Source: Pseudorhodoplanes sp.
Lineage (GTDB): Bacteria > Pseudomonadota > Alphaproteobacteria > Rhizobiales > Xanthobacteraceae
DNA: 64,000 bases
Assembly (NCBI GenBank): GCA_022843165.1
Contig: JALHOD010000006.1
Span: forward strand, 1-64,000
Direction: 5' to 3'
Shown: in pieces, positions 16,858 to 24,586 of the stretch
Layout: every line of letters starts with the position of its first letter
Numbering within the stretch: the stretch's first letter is position 1
Program-made: the position numbers and the translations under genes
The notes under the pieces: generated by a model
What the model saw: the letters and a program-made list of their open reading frames with translations, nothing else
What the model was told of the DNA's origin: nothing
Database searches by the model: none

Positions 16858-17853
16858 CTAGAGCAGCTTCGCCGCGCGTGTCAGCCCGCCTCTCGCGAAG
16901 AATGACGGCGGCTTGTCCAGCCGGAACACCACCACCATGCGATCGATCTCGCCGCGTTTGAAGGCCGCCAGGAACTTGTCATAGTCCTTGATGGAGACGC
17001 AGCCATTCGACTGACCGTTCGGACCCAGCAGGTAGGGATGGGCGAGAATGCCGTTGCGGCTGAACATGGCCTCCTTGTTTTCCGGCGTCATGCGGATGGC
17101 CTCGGTGCCGTGAAACAAGGCTTCGCGCATCGTCAGCCTGTAGGTGTTGGGCGGCGTCACGCCGCGCATCCGCAACCGCACATAGCGTGGATCGTCCATG
17201 AATTCCCCGAAGCCCGAATGGGCTTCGAGCTTCTCGCCATTGGGCATGTAGACGGTTTGGGCTGCGATGTCGTAGACCGCCGTTCTGGATTCCGGCGCAG
17301 TCCCGTCCAGCCGGATGCCGAGGTCGGGCGGCGTCAGCGCCGCGAATTGCGGCCGTATGCGTGGCAGCGGCAAGGGGGCGTCCGCCCTGGCCGCATTGTC
17401 GAGCCCGGCCGACGGCACCCGGCGGGCGGTGTTGAAGCGTTCGCCGCCATTGCCGATGGAGCCGGTAAAGACCATGTCGTCGGCTGCGAGAGAGCCGGAG
17501 GCGGCCGCCAGCACCAGGCGCGATCCGCCGGCCGGCAGCGCGCCGGAATGCAGCGCGGGTGCGGCCGCGATCCGCTGCGGGATCATTGTGGTATCCGGCT
17601 CTGAGAACCACGCCAGCCTGCCGGAGGGCCTTGCAAGACCGACAAGAGACCGTGCCTCCGCATGTGCGTCGATCGACAGCGCCAGAACGTGCCCCGCCGC
17701 GGCCATGGTCGTTCCGACGACCGCGCAGGCGATCGCCGCCGCGGCCCCGCCGCGCGCGAGCGATGCGGTCCACCGATAACCGGATAATGATGTGTGGCGT
17801 GTCCGCGTCCTGCCGTCCCGGACAGGCGCGGTCTCCCCCGATATCCAACGCAT
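16858..17853 (-). CDS. DUF2778 (Tlde1-like) exported L,D-transpeptidase/carboxypeptidase-like protein
   Basis: A 331-residue protein with an N-terminal hydrophobic segment (about residues 33-58) and a long low-complexity linker. A C-terminal DUF2778 domain starts near residue 190: AVYDIAAQTVYMPNGEKLEAHSG, GFGEFMDDPRYV, and the catalytic-type NGCVSIKDYDKFLAAF, with histidine upstream and cysteine in NGC. This family includes Tlde1, a type VI secretion L,D-transpeptidase-like effector. Many alphaproteobacterial members are instead envelope enzymes, which fits the N-terminal anchor here. A perfect CtrA box lies 53 bases upstream. Confidence 0.75.
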   Translation of the reverse strand: MRWISGETAPVRDGRTRTRHTSLSGYRWTASLARGGAAAAIACAVVGTTMAAAGHVLALSIDAHAEARSLVGLARPSGRLAWFSEPDTTMIPQRIAAAPALHSGALPAGGSRLVLAAASGSLAADDMVFTGSIGNGGERFNTARRVPSAGLDNAARADAPLPLPRIRPQFAALTPPDLGIRLDGTAPESRTAVYDIAAQTVYMPNGEKLEAHSGFGEFMDDPRYVRLRMRGVTPPNTYRLTMREALFHGTEAIRMTPENKEAMFSRNGILAHPYLLGPNGQSNGCVSIKDYDKFLAAFKRGEIDRMVVVFRLDKPPSFFARGGLTRAAKLL

Positions 17854-17905
17854 TACGCAACTTCACTCGGCATGGACTGGCTCCCTGCACCATCCCCGAG
17901 CGGTG

Positions 17906-17920
17906 TTAATCGCGCGTTAA
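17906..17920. promoter_or_regulatory. Perfect CtrA box upstream of the DUF2778 gene
   Basis: TTAA (17906-17909), seven bases, TTAA (17917-17920), an exact consensus match. It is centred about 60 bases upstream of the DUF2778 start (17853), a promoter-proximal position. Confidence 0.65.
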
Positions 17921-17983
17921 GGGCGTCAAGAGGGAGCAGGCAGGACGGAACCGTGTCAGGCCGGAGACAAGAATGGACACAAA

Positions 17984-18015
17984 CAAAAAACCCGCCGTTT
18001 CCGGCGGGTTTTTTG
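17984..18015. terminator. Bidirectional Rho-independent terminator, chiefly for ctrA
   Basis: Stem CCCGCCG/CGGCGGG (17991-17997 and 18002-18008) with loop TTTC, flanked by an A-tract on the left and a T-tract on the right. It can therefore terminate in both directions. On the minus strand it ends the ctrA transcript 18 bases after its stop. Confidence 0.9.
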
Positions 18016-18032
18016 TTTTGTTAATGCGGCGA

Positions 18033-18734
<702 letters not shown>

Positions 18735-19098
18735 GCCAGTCCCCTTCTTCGCCGCTGCGGGGCTTAAGGTCGGCACGCCTCAAAGCGGCGGCCCTCGAAA
18801 CGCCTTTGCAACGCTACGATTCGGGAACACTAATCCGGCATGGTTAACAAAACCTGATTCCCGTTCGCAAGCATTACTAGGCAGAAAATGTCGAATCGGC
18901 CTAAAATCTTTTCCGGAAAGCAGTTTTTCGCCACGCGTCAGTTCATGATCCACTTTAAGAGTCGGGCTTAACCGACTCTCCGGACTCGCTGCTTCCCGAG
19001 GGACTCAGCGAGTCCGCGCACCGCCACAAGAACGATGACGCAATGATTAACGACGCGGGTAAACAGGCGGTTAAAATTGCAAGGACCGGAAACCTTTT
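18735..19098. promoter_or_regulatory. ctrA-fliI divergent control region with eight GANTC sites and two inverted repeats
   Basis: GANTC (CcrM methylation) sites start at 18818, 18856, 18893, 18959, 18974, 18983, 19002 and 19010. Two perfect inverted repeats are present. AGAGTCGG/CCGACTCT (18958-18965, 18972-18979) has loop GCTTAA. CGGACTCGCTG/CAGCGAGTCCG (18981-18991, 19006-19016) has a 14-base spacer. Single TTAA half-sites occur at 18844, 18955, 18968, 19047 and 19071, but no perfect TTAA-N7-TTAA. The region should hold the promoters of ctrA (minus) and fliI (plus). Confidence 0.7.
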
Positions 19099-20427
19099 AT
19101 GAAGGCTCTGGCGGAACAGGTGCAGGAACTCGACGGCGTAGAGATCTACGGCCGGGTCGTGGGCGTGCGCGGCCTGATGGTGGAGGTCGCCGGCCCGATT
19201 CATGCGATGTCCGTGGGTGCCAGGGTCCTGGTGGAGACCGGCCCGGAACGGCCGATCCCCTGCGAGGTGGTGGGATTTTCCGGCGCGCATGCGCTGCTGA
19301 TGCCCTTTGCCAATCTGGAGGGGGTGCGGCGCGGTTGCCGCGCGCTGGTGACCGGGGTTCCCGGTGCCGTGCGCCCGACGTCCGGCTGGCTCGGCCGGGT
19401 GGTCAACGCCATGGGCGAGCCGATCGACGACAAGGGGCCGCTGCCGTCCGGGCCTGAGCCGTTTGCCTTCCGCAACGCGCCGCCGCCGGCGCATGCCCGC
19501 AAGCGGGTGGGGGACCCGCTCGATCTCGGGGTGCGGGCGCTCAACACCTTCACCACCTGCTGCCGCGGCCAGCGCATGGGCATTTTCGCCGGCTCCGGCG
19601 TCGGCAAGTCGGTGCTGCTCTCGATGATGGCACGCAACGTGAAGGCGGACGTGTCGGTCATTGGCCTGGTCGGCGAACGCGGCCGCGAGGTGCAGGAATT
19701 TCTGCAGGAGGATCTGGGCGAGGAGGGGCTTGCGCGTTCGGTGGTGGTGGTCGCGACCTCGGACGAGCCGGCCCTGATGCGCCGCCAGGCGGCGTATCTG
19801 ACGCTCGCGATCGCGGAATATTTCCGCGACGAGAAAAAGGACGTGCTGGTGATGATGGACTCGGTCACGCGCTTCGCAATGGCGCAGCGCGAGATCGGGC
19901 TGTCGGCCGGTGAACCACCCACCGCCAAGGGCTATACCCCGACCGTGTTCACCGAATTGCCGCGCCTGCTCGAGCGCGCCGGTCCCGGCACCGCCGAACA
20001 GGGCTCGATCACCGGCATCTTCACGGTTCTGGTCGACGGCGACGATCACAATGAGCCAGTGGCCGACGCCGTGCGCGGCATTCTCGACGGGCACATCGTG
20101 ATGGAGCGCGCCATCGCCGAGCGCGGCCGCTATCCCGCCATCAACATTCTCAAATCGATCTCGCGCACCATGCCGCGCGCCGCCAATCCGCAATTTTTAC
20201 CGTTCGTTAACCAGGCCAAGCAGGTCATGGCGACCTACGCCGACATGGAAGAACTGATCCGGCTGGGCGCCTATCGCCCGGGTTCCAGCGCGGACGTGGA
20301 CGAAGCCATCCGGCTGCACAAGCCGCTGGAGGCCTTTCTCGGCCAGGCCAAGGACGAAGCAACCGGGCTCCTCGAAGGATATCAGCGGCTTGCCGAAATC
20401 TTACCGGTCTTGGATACGGAAAAATAA
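19099..20427 (+). CDS. fliI: Flagellar export ATPase FliI
   Basis: A 442-residue F1-ATPase-beta-like protein. The Walker A motif GSGVGKS is at residues 165-171, [10 protein letters not shown] follows, the Walker B region is [14 protein letters not shown], and the catalytic [25 protein letters not shown] stretch is present. It energises the flagellar type III export apparatus together with FliH and FliJ. It is divergent from ctrA, and fliJ follows 100 bases downstream. Confidence 0.94.
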   Translation: MKALAEQVQELDGVEIYGRVVGVRGLMVEVAGPIHAMSVGARVLVETGPERPIPCEVVGFSGAHALLMPFANLEGVRRGCRALVTGVPGAVRPTSGWLGRVVNAMGEPIDDKGPLPSGPEPFAFRNAPPPAHARKRVGDPLDLGVRALNTFTTCCRGQRMGIFAGSGVGKSVLLSMMARNVKADVSVIGLVGERGREVQEFLQEDLGEEGLARSVVVVATSDEPALMRRQAAYLTLAIAEYFRDEKKDVLVMMDSVTRFAMAQREIGLSAGEPPTAKGYTPTVFTELPRLLERAGPGTAEQGSITGIFTVLVDGDDHNEPVADAVRGILDGHIVMERAIAERGRYPAINILKSISRTMPRAANPQFLPFVNQAKQVMATYADMEELIRLGAYRPGSSADVDEAIRLHKPLEAFLGQAKDEATGLLEGYQRLAEILPVLDTEK

Positions 20428-20438
20428 CGTTAGCCGAC

Positions 20439-20489
20439 CACAATCTCGCCGATTGTGTAGTTGGCCGTGCCGTCATGTTGGCGGCACGG
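20439..20489 (+). other. Two hairpins in the fliI-fliJ spacer
   Basis: CACAATC/GATTGTG (20439-20445, 20451-20457) and CCGTGCCG/CGGCACGG (20465-20472, 20482-20489) are both perfect. They fill the 99-base gap inside an otherwise compact operon and have no T-tract. They may modulate RNA processing or the relative expression of fliI and fliJ. Confidence 0.5.
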
Positions 20490-20526
20490 GCCTCGCTTGT
20501 TGTGGGGCTTCGGGGAGTATGAGTCG

Positions 20527-20946
20527 ATGAAGTCACGTGAAACGCTGATCCGGCTGCGGAAATTCCAGGTGGACGAGAAGCGCCGCCGCGTCGCCCAGAT
20601 CGAAGGCATGATTGCGGAGTTCGAGCGCATGGGCGCCGATCTCGACCGCGAGATCAAATCGGAACAGGAAAAGGTCGGCATTTCCGATCCCGCCCATTTT
20701 GCCTATCCGACCTATGCCAAGGCCGCCAACCAGCGCCGCGAGAACCTGAAGCGCTCGTGTGACGACCTCAGGCTGCAGCTCGACGAGGCCAAGGCCGAAC
20801 TCGGCGAGGCTTTCGAAGAGCTGAAGAAGGTCGAGTTGCTCGACGAGCGCGACCAGATGCGCGAGCGCGCCGAGCAGAACGCGCAGGAGCAGCGCGAGCT
20901 CGACTCGATCGGCATCATGCGCATCCGGGATGCGGCGCGGGCGTAA
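20527..20946 (+). CDS. fliJ: Flagellar export chaperone FliJ
   Basis: A 139-residue, entirely helical coiled-coil protein, rich in Glu, Arg and Lys, beginning MKSRETLIRLRKFQVDEKRRR. It is located directly after fliI, as in other alphaproteobacteria, and has the expected FliJ length. It would act as the central stalk or chaperone-escort of the export ATPase. The ATG at 20527 fits the family start, with GGGGAG upstream; the longer frame from 20461 is unlikely. Confidence 0.85.
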   Translation: MKSRETLIRLRKFQVDEKRRRVAQIEGMIAEFERMGADLDREIKSEQEKVGISDPAHFAYPTYAKAANQRRENLKRSCDDLRLQLDEAKAELGEAFEELKKVELLDERDQMRERAEQNAQEQRELDSIGIMRIRDAARA

Positions 20947-20968
20947 GCTTCTACGCGCCGGCTTTTTT
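20933..20968 (+). terminator. Rho-independent terminator overlapping the fliJ stop
   Basis: CGGCGCG (20933-20939) pairs with CGCGCCG (20954-20960), followed by GC and six T residues (20963-20968). The left arm lies within the last fliJ codons. Confidence 0.7.
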
Positions 20969-20970
20969 GA

Positions 20971-21013
20971 TTTGTCATTCCGGGGCGCGCCGAAAGCGCG
21001 AACCCGGAATCCA
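20971..21013. repeat. Dispersed intergenic repeat ('CHSGARRKREPGIH' type)
   Basis: TTTGTCATTCCGGGGCGCGCC followed by GAACCCGGAATCCA. In translation this gives the pseudo-peptide GARRKREPGIH, recognised from a short repeat scattered through intergenic DNA of the Bradyrhizobium group. CATTCCGGG and CCCGGAATC form inverted arms. Confidence 0.5.
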
Positions 21014-21018
21014 CCAGT

Positions 21019-21864
21019 TCAGAACCGGGCGTTCAGACCGGCGCGGAAGATGTGCATGTCGACGTCGCCGGTATCCAGCGTCATCGACGACGATACAAGT
21101 CCGCCGAATGCCAGTGCGACTGCATTCATCGTCACCGAGCCGTGGCCGAGGTTGACGTAAAGATATTCGCTCTTGAACGTGATGTTCTGCCACAGCGTCC
21201 ATTCCACGCCGCCACCGAGCGTCCAGCCGAGCTGGATCTGCGAGGAATTGCCCGCAAAACAGACGTTGCCGCCGCCGGCGCAACTGAACGAATAGGTGGC
21301 GAAGAGTGCGTCGACGGCAAGGTCGGTCCTGAAGTCCGCGGCGTGATCGACGCGGCCATAGGCTAGGCCGCCGGTGCCGTAGAGCAGAATATTTTCGGTC
21401 GGAAGAAAGCCGATGCGTCCGCGCAGCGTTCCGAACCACTTGACGTTTTCGCTGAAGTTGACGACGCCGGGCACGCCGCCGCCGGACGTGATGAGCGGCA
21501 GTGACGGGGTTCCACCGATCTTGCCGAACTGGAAATCGGCTTCGACGCCTGCGAGCCATTGCGGCGCGTATTGCCAATTGTAGCCGGCCTGGAATCCAGC
21601 AAAGCCGCCGTCGATCTCGTGCGGGACGCTCAGGCCGCCGACCAGGCTGATGCCGTTGATTGCGGCCGGGTCGTTCATGCCGAGCGCGACCGGGCGATCC
21701 TGCCAGGCATAGCCGCCGTTCAGGCCGAGATAATATCCCGTCCAGGGCGGCGCGGCTGCGGCGATGGGAGCCTTGAACGGGATGGCGATGTCCGCGCCCG
21801 ATGCGCCGCCGGCCACACTGAAAACGAATGCCGTCACCAGTACGGCGCATGTGCGGAAACGCAT
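21019..21864 (-). CDS. Outer-membrane beta-barrel protein (Omp25/porin-like)
   Basis: A 281-residue protein with a signal peptide (MRFRTCAVLVTAFVFSVAGG, cleavage near SGA) and a single outer-membrane beta-barrel domain: WTGYYLGLNGGYAWQD, GGFAGFQAGYNWQ, GTLRGRIGFLPTENILLYGTGGLAYG, and a C-terminus ending in HIFRAGLNARF with the terminal Phe of barrel proteins. This is the OmpA/Omp25-like family abundant in Hyphomicrobiales. The start at 21864 follows GGGGGTCGGGG; a longer frame continuing to 22416 overlaps rnk and is not real. Confidence 0.85.
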   Translation of the reverse strand: MRFRTCAVLVTAFVFSVAGGASGADIAIPFKAPIAAAAPPWTGYYLGLNGGYAWQDRPVALGMNDPAAINGISLVGGLSVPHEIDGGFAGFQAGYNWQYAPQWLAGVEADFQFGKIGGTPSLPLITSGGGVPGVVNFSENVKWFGTLRGRIGFLPTENILLYGTGGLAYGRVDHAADFRTDLAVDALFATYSFSCAGGGNVCFAGNSSQIQLGWTLGGGVEWTLWQNITFKSEYLYVNLGHGSVTMNAVALAFGGLVSSSMTLDTGDVDMHIFRAGLNARF

Positions 21865-21989
21865 CCCCGACCCCCAATGAAACGACACCGCTGTCGCCGT
21901 TTCATTGAAAAGCGGTAACCTTAATAAGCCGTCAATCCGACGGCTTTGGATGCGTTGCCGGCTCCTTTCCGGATTTCCGGAGCGTGCGC

Positions 21990-22388
21990 TCAGGACAAAA
22001 CCTTCAGCACCGTCAGCGATCGCCAGCCGCCGCTCGGCGTCTGCCATTCGATCGACTGGCTGACCGACAGGCCGATCAGTGCCGCGCCGACGGGAGTCAG
22101 CACGGAGATCCTTCCTTCGCTGACGTCGGCCTCGGGCGGATAGACCAGTGTCACGGTGCGTTCCTGGCCGCTGACATCGTCGCGGAAGCTCACCCGCGAT
22201 CCCATCTTCACCAGACCGGGACGCGTCTCGACATCGTCGATCAACTGCGCGCGCTCGACCTCGCGTGCCAGAAAATCGGCGGTGCGCGGAAATTTCTCCG
22301 CCGCGGCATTTGCGATGCGCGCAAGCTGTTCGGAATCTGTGCGGGTCAGGGCGATCGGCGGCAGATCCGGCTGCGGGTAACTGGTCAT
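21990..22388 (-). CDS. rnk: Nucleoside diphosphate kinase regulator Rnk-like (GreA/GreB C-terminal family)
   Basis: A 132-residue protein beginning MTSYPQPDLPPIALTRTDSEQL. It has the GreA/B C-terminal FKBP-like domain: GSRVSFRDDVSGQERTVTLVYPPEAD, ISVLTPVGAALIGLSVSQSI, WQTPSGGWRSLTVLKV. It lacks the long coiled-coil finger of true Gre factors, which fits Rnk, a protein that binds RNA polymerase. The start at 22388 is chosen because the upstream extension to 22454 is not conserved in character. Confidence 0.8.
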   Translation of the reverse strand: MTSYPQPDLPPIALTRTDSEQLARIANAAAEKFPRTADFLAREVERAQLIDDVETRPGLVKMGSRVSFRDDVSGQERTVTLVYPPEADVSEGRISVLTPVGAALIGLSVSQSIEWQTPSGGWRSLTVLKVLS

Positions 22389-22727
22389 GATGCTCTCCTT
22401 TCGTCGAAGCTTGCAAAGCGCCGGCGCCTGATGGCGCGGCGTATGCCGGCGCATCGCTGCATCGGCATGTCGGATTCTCTATTCGGGATTTAGCGGATGA
22501 ATGTCAGCCCGGAAGGCTGACACGCGCAGCCGTCCGGGTCAGTGGCCTGCGTGCAGGCGACCGGCGCGAAAAAAGGAACGGTTCTGGTTCGCGAGACAAA
22601 TCATTGAATGGACATAGGAAGTGGGAGAGGAAAGTCAAGTTTCCGGCATTTTCGCTCGACGGACACAAAACGGAACAGATATCGTTATAATTGATCCGAT
22701 ATCCCGCCCCCCGGAACCCCCGCCCGC
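22389..22727. other. Divergent intergenic region rnk / ECF sigma gene
   Basis: About 340 bases with no gene. A perfect 8-base hairpin TGTCAGCC/GGCTGACA (22502-22509, 22515-22522) lies 114 bases upstream of rnk. An exact TATAAT is present at 22686-22691, 37 bases before the sigma-factor start, but I see no good -35 hexamer at the right distance. It may be an extended -10 or alternative-sigma promoter. Confidence 0.4.
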
Positions 22728-23273
22728 ATGCTCACCCCCGCCGATCTTGTCGACCTCCTGGCCGCCACCGCGAAGGGCGATCAGGCCGCCTTCGAGCGGC
22801 TTTACGAGGCCACCCGGGCGAAACTGTATGGGGTGGTGCTCCGTATCTTGAGGCGCCACGACCTCGCAGACGAAGTCGTGCAGGAGACCTATCTGAAGAT
22901 CTGGGGCAGCGCCGGGCAATACAATGCCGCGGTGGCGTCCCCGATCACCTGGATGGCGACCATTGCGCGCAACCGCGCCATCGATCTGGTCCGCAAACGC
23001 AGCGAGGCCTCGATCGAGGAGGAGCCCGAGGCCATGGACGTGGCGGCCGAACTTCCCAACCCGCTCGCCGCACGCGAGATGAGCGAGGATTTGCAGCGCC
23101 TGATGCGCTGCGTGGACAAGCTGGAGCCCGACCGCCAGCAGCTGGTGATGCTCGCCTATTATAACGGACTGTCGCGCGAGCAGCTCGCCGCCAAGCTGGC
23201 CAAGCCGGTCAACACCATCAAGACCTGGCTGCGCCGCAGCCTGATCGAAATCCGGGAGTGCCTCGGGACATGA
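22728..23273 (+). CDS. ECF-subfamily RNA polymerase sigma factor
   Basis: A 181-residue sigma-70 family protein with only regions 2 and 4. Region 2 shows FERLYEATRAKLYGVVLRIL, DLADEVVQETYLKIW and PITWMATIARNRAIDLVRKR. Region 4 shows LEPDRQQLVMLAYYNGLSREQLA and PVNTIKTWLRRSLIEIRECL. The adjacent, overlapping anti-sigma gene indicates stress- or signal-released control, as in the SigK/RskA group. The ATG overlaps a run of C residues; no strong ribosome site is visible. Confidence 0.9.
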   Translation: MLTPADLVDLLAATAKGDQAAFERLYEATRAKLYGVVLRILRRHDLADEVVQETYLKIWGSAGQYNAAVASPITWMATIARNRAIDLVRKRSEASIEEEPEAMDVAAELPNPLAAREMSEDLQRLMRCVDKLEPDRQQLVMLAYYNGLSREQLAAKLAKPVNTIKTWLRRSLIEIRECLGT

Positions 23274-24001
23274 TCAGCGAAGACCAGGAATTGCTGGCCG
23301 CCGAATATGCGCTCGGCACGCTCGACGCCGGCGAGCGCGCGCAGGCGGCCGCGCTCGCCTTGTCGGATTCGGAATTCGCCGCGCGCGTGCGTTACTGGGA
23401 CAATTATCTCGGCGCGCTGATCGCGGCGGTGGAGCCGGTCGAGCCGCGCGCCGACCTGTTCGCGCGCATCAAGGAAAAGATCGCCAACGACCGCAGGAAT
23501 GGCGGCGGCGCCGAGGTGATCGATCTGACGCGTCGGCTGAATCGCTGGCGCGGTGCGACCTTCGTCGCGTCGGCGCTTGCGGCTTCGCTGCTGCTGTTCG
23601 TGAGCGTGAAGGAATTCGCGCCGCAATATCTGCCGGACGCGTTGCGGCCGGGCGGCGAACGCCTTGTCGCGGTGATCCAGCAGGGCAAGGACGCGCCGGC
23701 CTTCCTGCTGACGGTCGATACCCGCACCAAGGGCTTCACCGTGCGCAAGGTCGGTGCCGAAGTGCCGCCCGGACGTTCCTACGAGCTGTGGCTGGTGCAT
23801 GACAAGTTCCCGGCGCCGCGTTCGCTCGGCGTGATCGGCGAACATGAATTCACCAGGCCGCCGGCCTTTGCCGAATACGATCCCAGGATCATCAACGAGG
23901 CGACCTACGCGGTGTCGGTCGAGCCGCCGGGCGGCTCTCCCACCGGTCAGGCGACCGGGCCGATCGTGTTCACCGGCAAGCTGATCGAAGCGGACAAGTG
24001 A
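23270..24001 (+). CDS. RskA-type membrane anti-sigma factor
   Basis: A 243-residue protein. It has an N-terminal zinc-less anti-sigma domain (MISEDQELLAAEYALGTLDAGERAQ), a single transmembrane helix (about residues 101-119, ATFVASALAASLLLFV) and a periplasmic RskA domain (GFTVRKVGAEVPPGRSYELWLVHD, PRSLGVIG). It would hold the ECF sigma factor inactive at the membrane. Its ATG overlaps the sigma stop (ATGA), indicating translational coupling. Confidence 0.88.
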   Translation: MISEDQELLAAEYALGTLDAGERAQAAALALSDSEFAARVRYWDNYLGALIAAVEPVEPRADLFARIKEKIANDRRNGGGAEVIDLTRRLNRWRGATFVASALAASLLLFVSVKEFAPQYLPDALRPGGERLVAVIQQGKDAPAFLLTVDTRTKGFTVRKVGAEVPPGRSYELWLVHDKFPAPRSLGVIGEHEFTRPPAFAEYDPRIINEATYAVSVEPPGGSPTGQATGPIVFTGKLIEADK

Positions 24002-24032
24002 GTCTCGCGCCGACGTGCTGACATACTCCATC

Positions 24033-24071
24033 GCGGAAAAATAACGCGCCCTGCGGGGGGACAGGGCGCGT
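24033..24071 (-). terminator. Hairpin terminator between the anti-sigma gene and the small membrane-protein gene
   Basis: Perfect 10-base stem ACGCGCCCTG/CAGGGCGCGT (24044-24053, 24062-24071). Read on the minus strand it is followed by TTATTTTT, so it is a good terminator for the gene at 24124-24342. In the plus direction it lacks a T-tract but may still slow transcription of the sigma operon. Confidence 0.75.
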
Positions 24072-24123
24072 CAGTCTTGGGGTTCAACGTGGGATCACTT
24101 CGGTAGAAATCGTTTCGTCATCA

Positions 24124-24342
24124 TCAACGGATGGTCGCGGTGCCTCCGGCGGTCACGGTCGGCTTGCCGGCGCGGATCACCGGGCCGGTGGCTTCCATGC
24201 GGGTATTCGAGAGACCGCCGCTATTGAAGGTCGGGCTCGCGGCAATGCCGATGCCGATCACCAGAATGCCGGCGATCAAGGACACCGCCACCACCTTCAG
24301 GTGAGTGGCCGAGTCAGCGCTGGTGAGCGACGAATTGTTCAT
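24124..24342 (-). CDS. Small single-span membrane protein of unknown function
   Basis: A 72-residue protein with one hydrophobic helix (about residues 16-37, LKVVAVSLIAGILVIGIGIAA) and an exported Thr/Gly/Ala-rich tail. The start at 24342 is preceded by GGAAGGACAG. The upstream extension to 24423 has no such site. No known domain is present. It faces the sigma/anti-sigma operon and has its own terminator. Confidence 0.65.
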   Translation of the reverse strand: MNNSSLTSADSATHLKVVAVSLIAGILVIGIGIAASPTFNSGGLSNTRMEATGPVIRAGKPTVTAGGTATIR

Positions 24343-24586
24343 GGCACCTGTCCTTCCGGACGTTCCTGTCTGTCGTTGGTCGGACGCCGCGACCTTGCGG
24401 TTCAAGGCGCTCGCGGGGTGCAAAAGCCCGTTCCTCGACAGGGCTTTACCCGTCTCGGCGCCGCGCTCGGCACTCCATTGACACGTCAGTAACGTAGGAG
24501 CCCGGCATTCGGTTCCAAGGGGGTCTGGGAGGGTTCACGCGGCCTTGATGGCGCGTGAGCAGGCGTGAAGCCGGGGCCGGCGCCGC

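Noticed and set aside
19047-19061. Possible CtrA box before fliI (TTAA, seven bases, GGTA)
   Set aside because: The second half does not match TTAA; only half-sites are present there.
21921-21935. TTAA-N7-TCAA upstream of the outer membrane protein
   Set aside because: One mismatch and AT-rich local context; too weak to list as a CtrA site.
21865-22416. Upstream extension of the outer-membrane protein frame
   Set aside because: It overlaps rnk, is Arg-rich, and the signal peptide with a ribosome site begins at 21864.
22822-22828. Alternative downstream starts for the ECF sigma gene
   Set aside because: A later start would remove part of sigma region 2, which is complete from ATG 22728.
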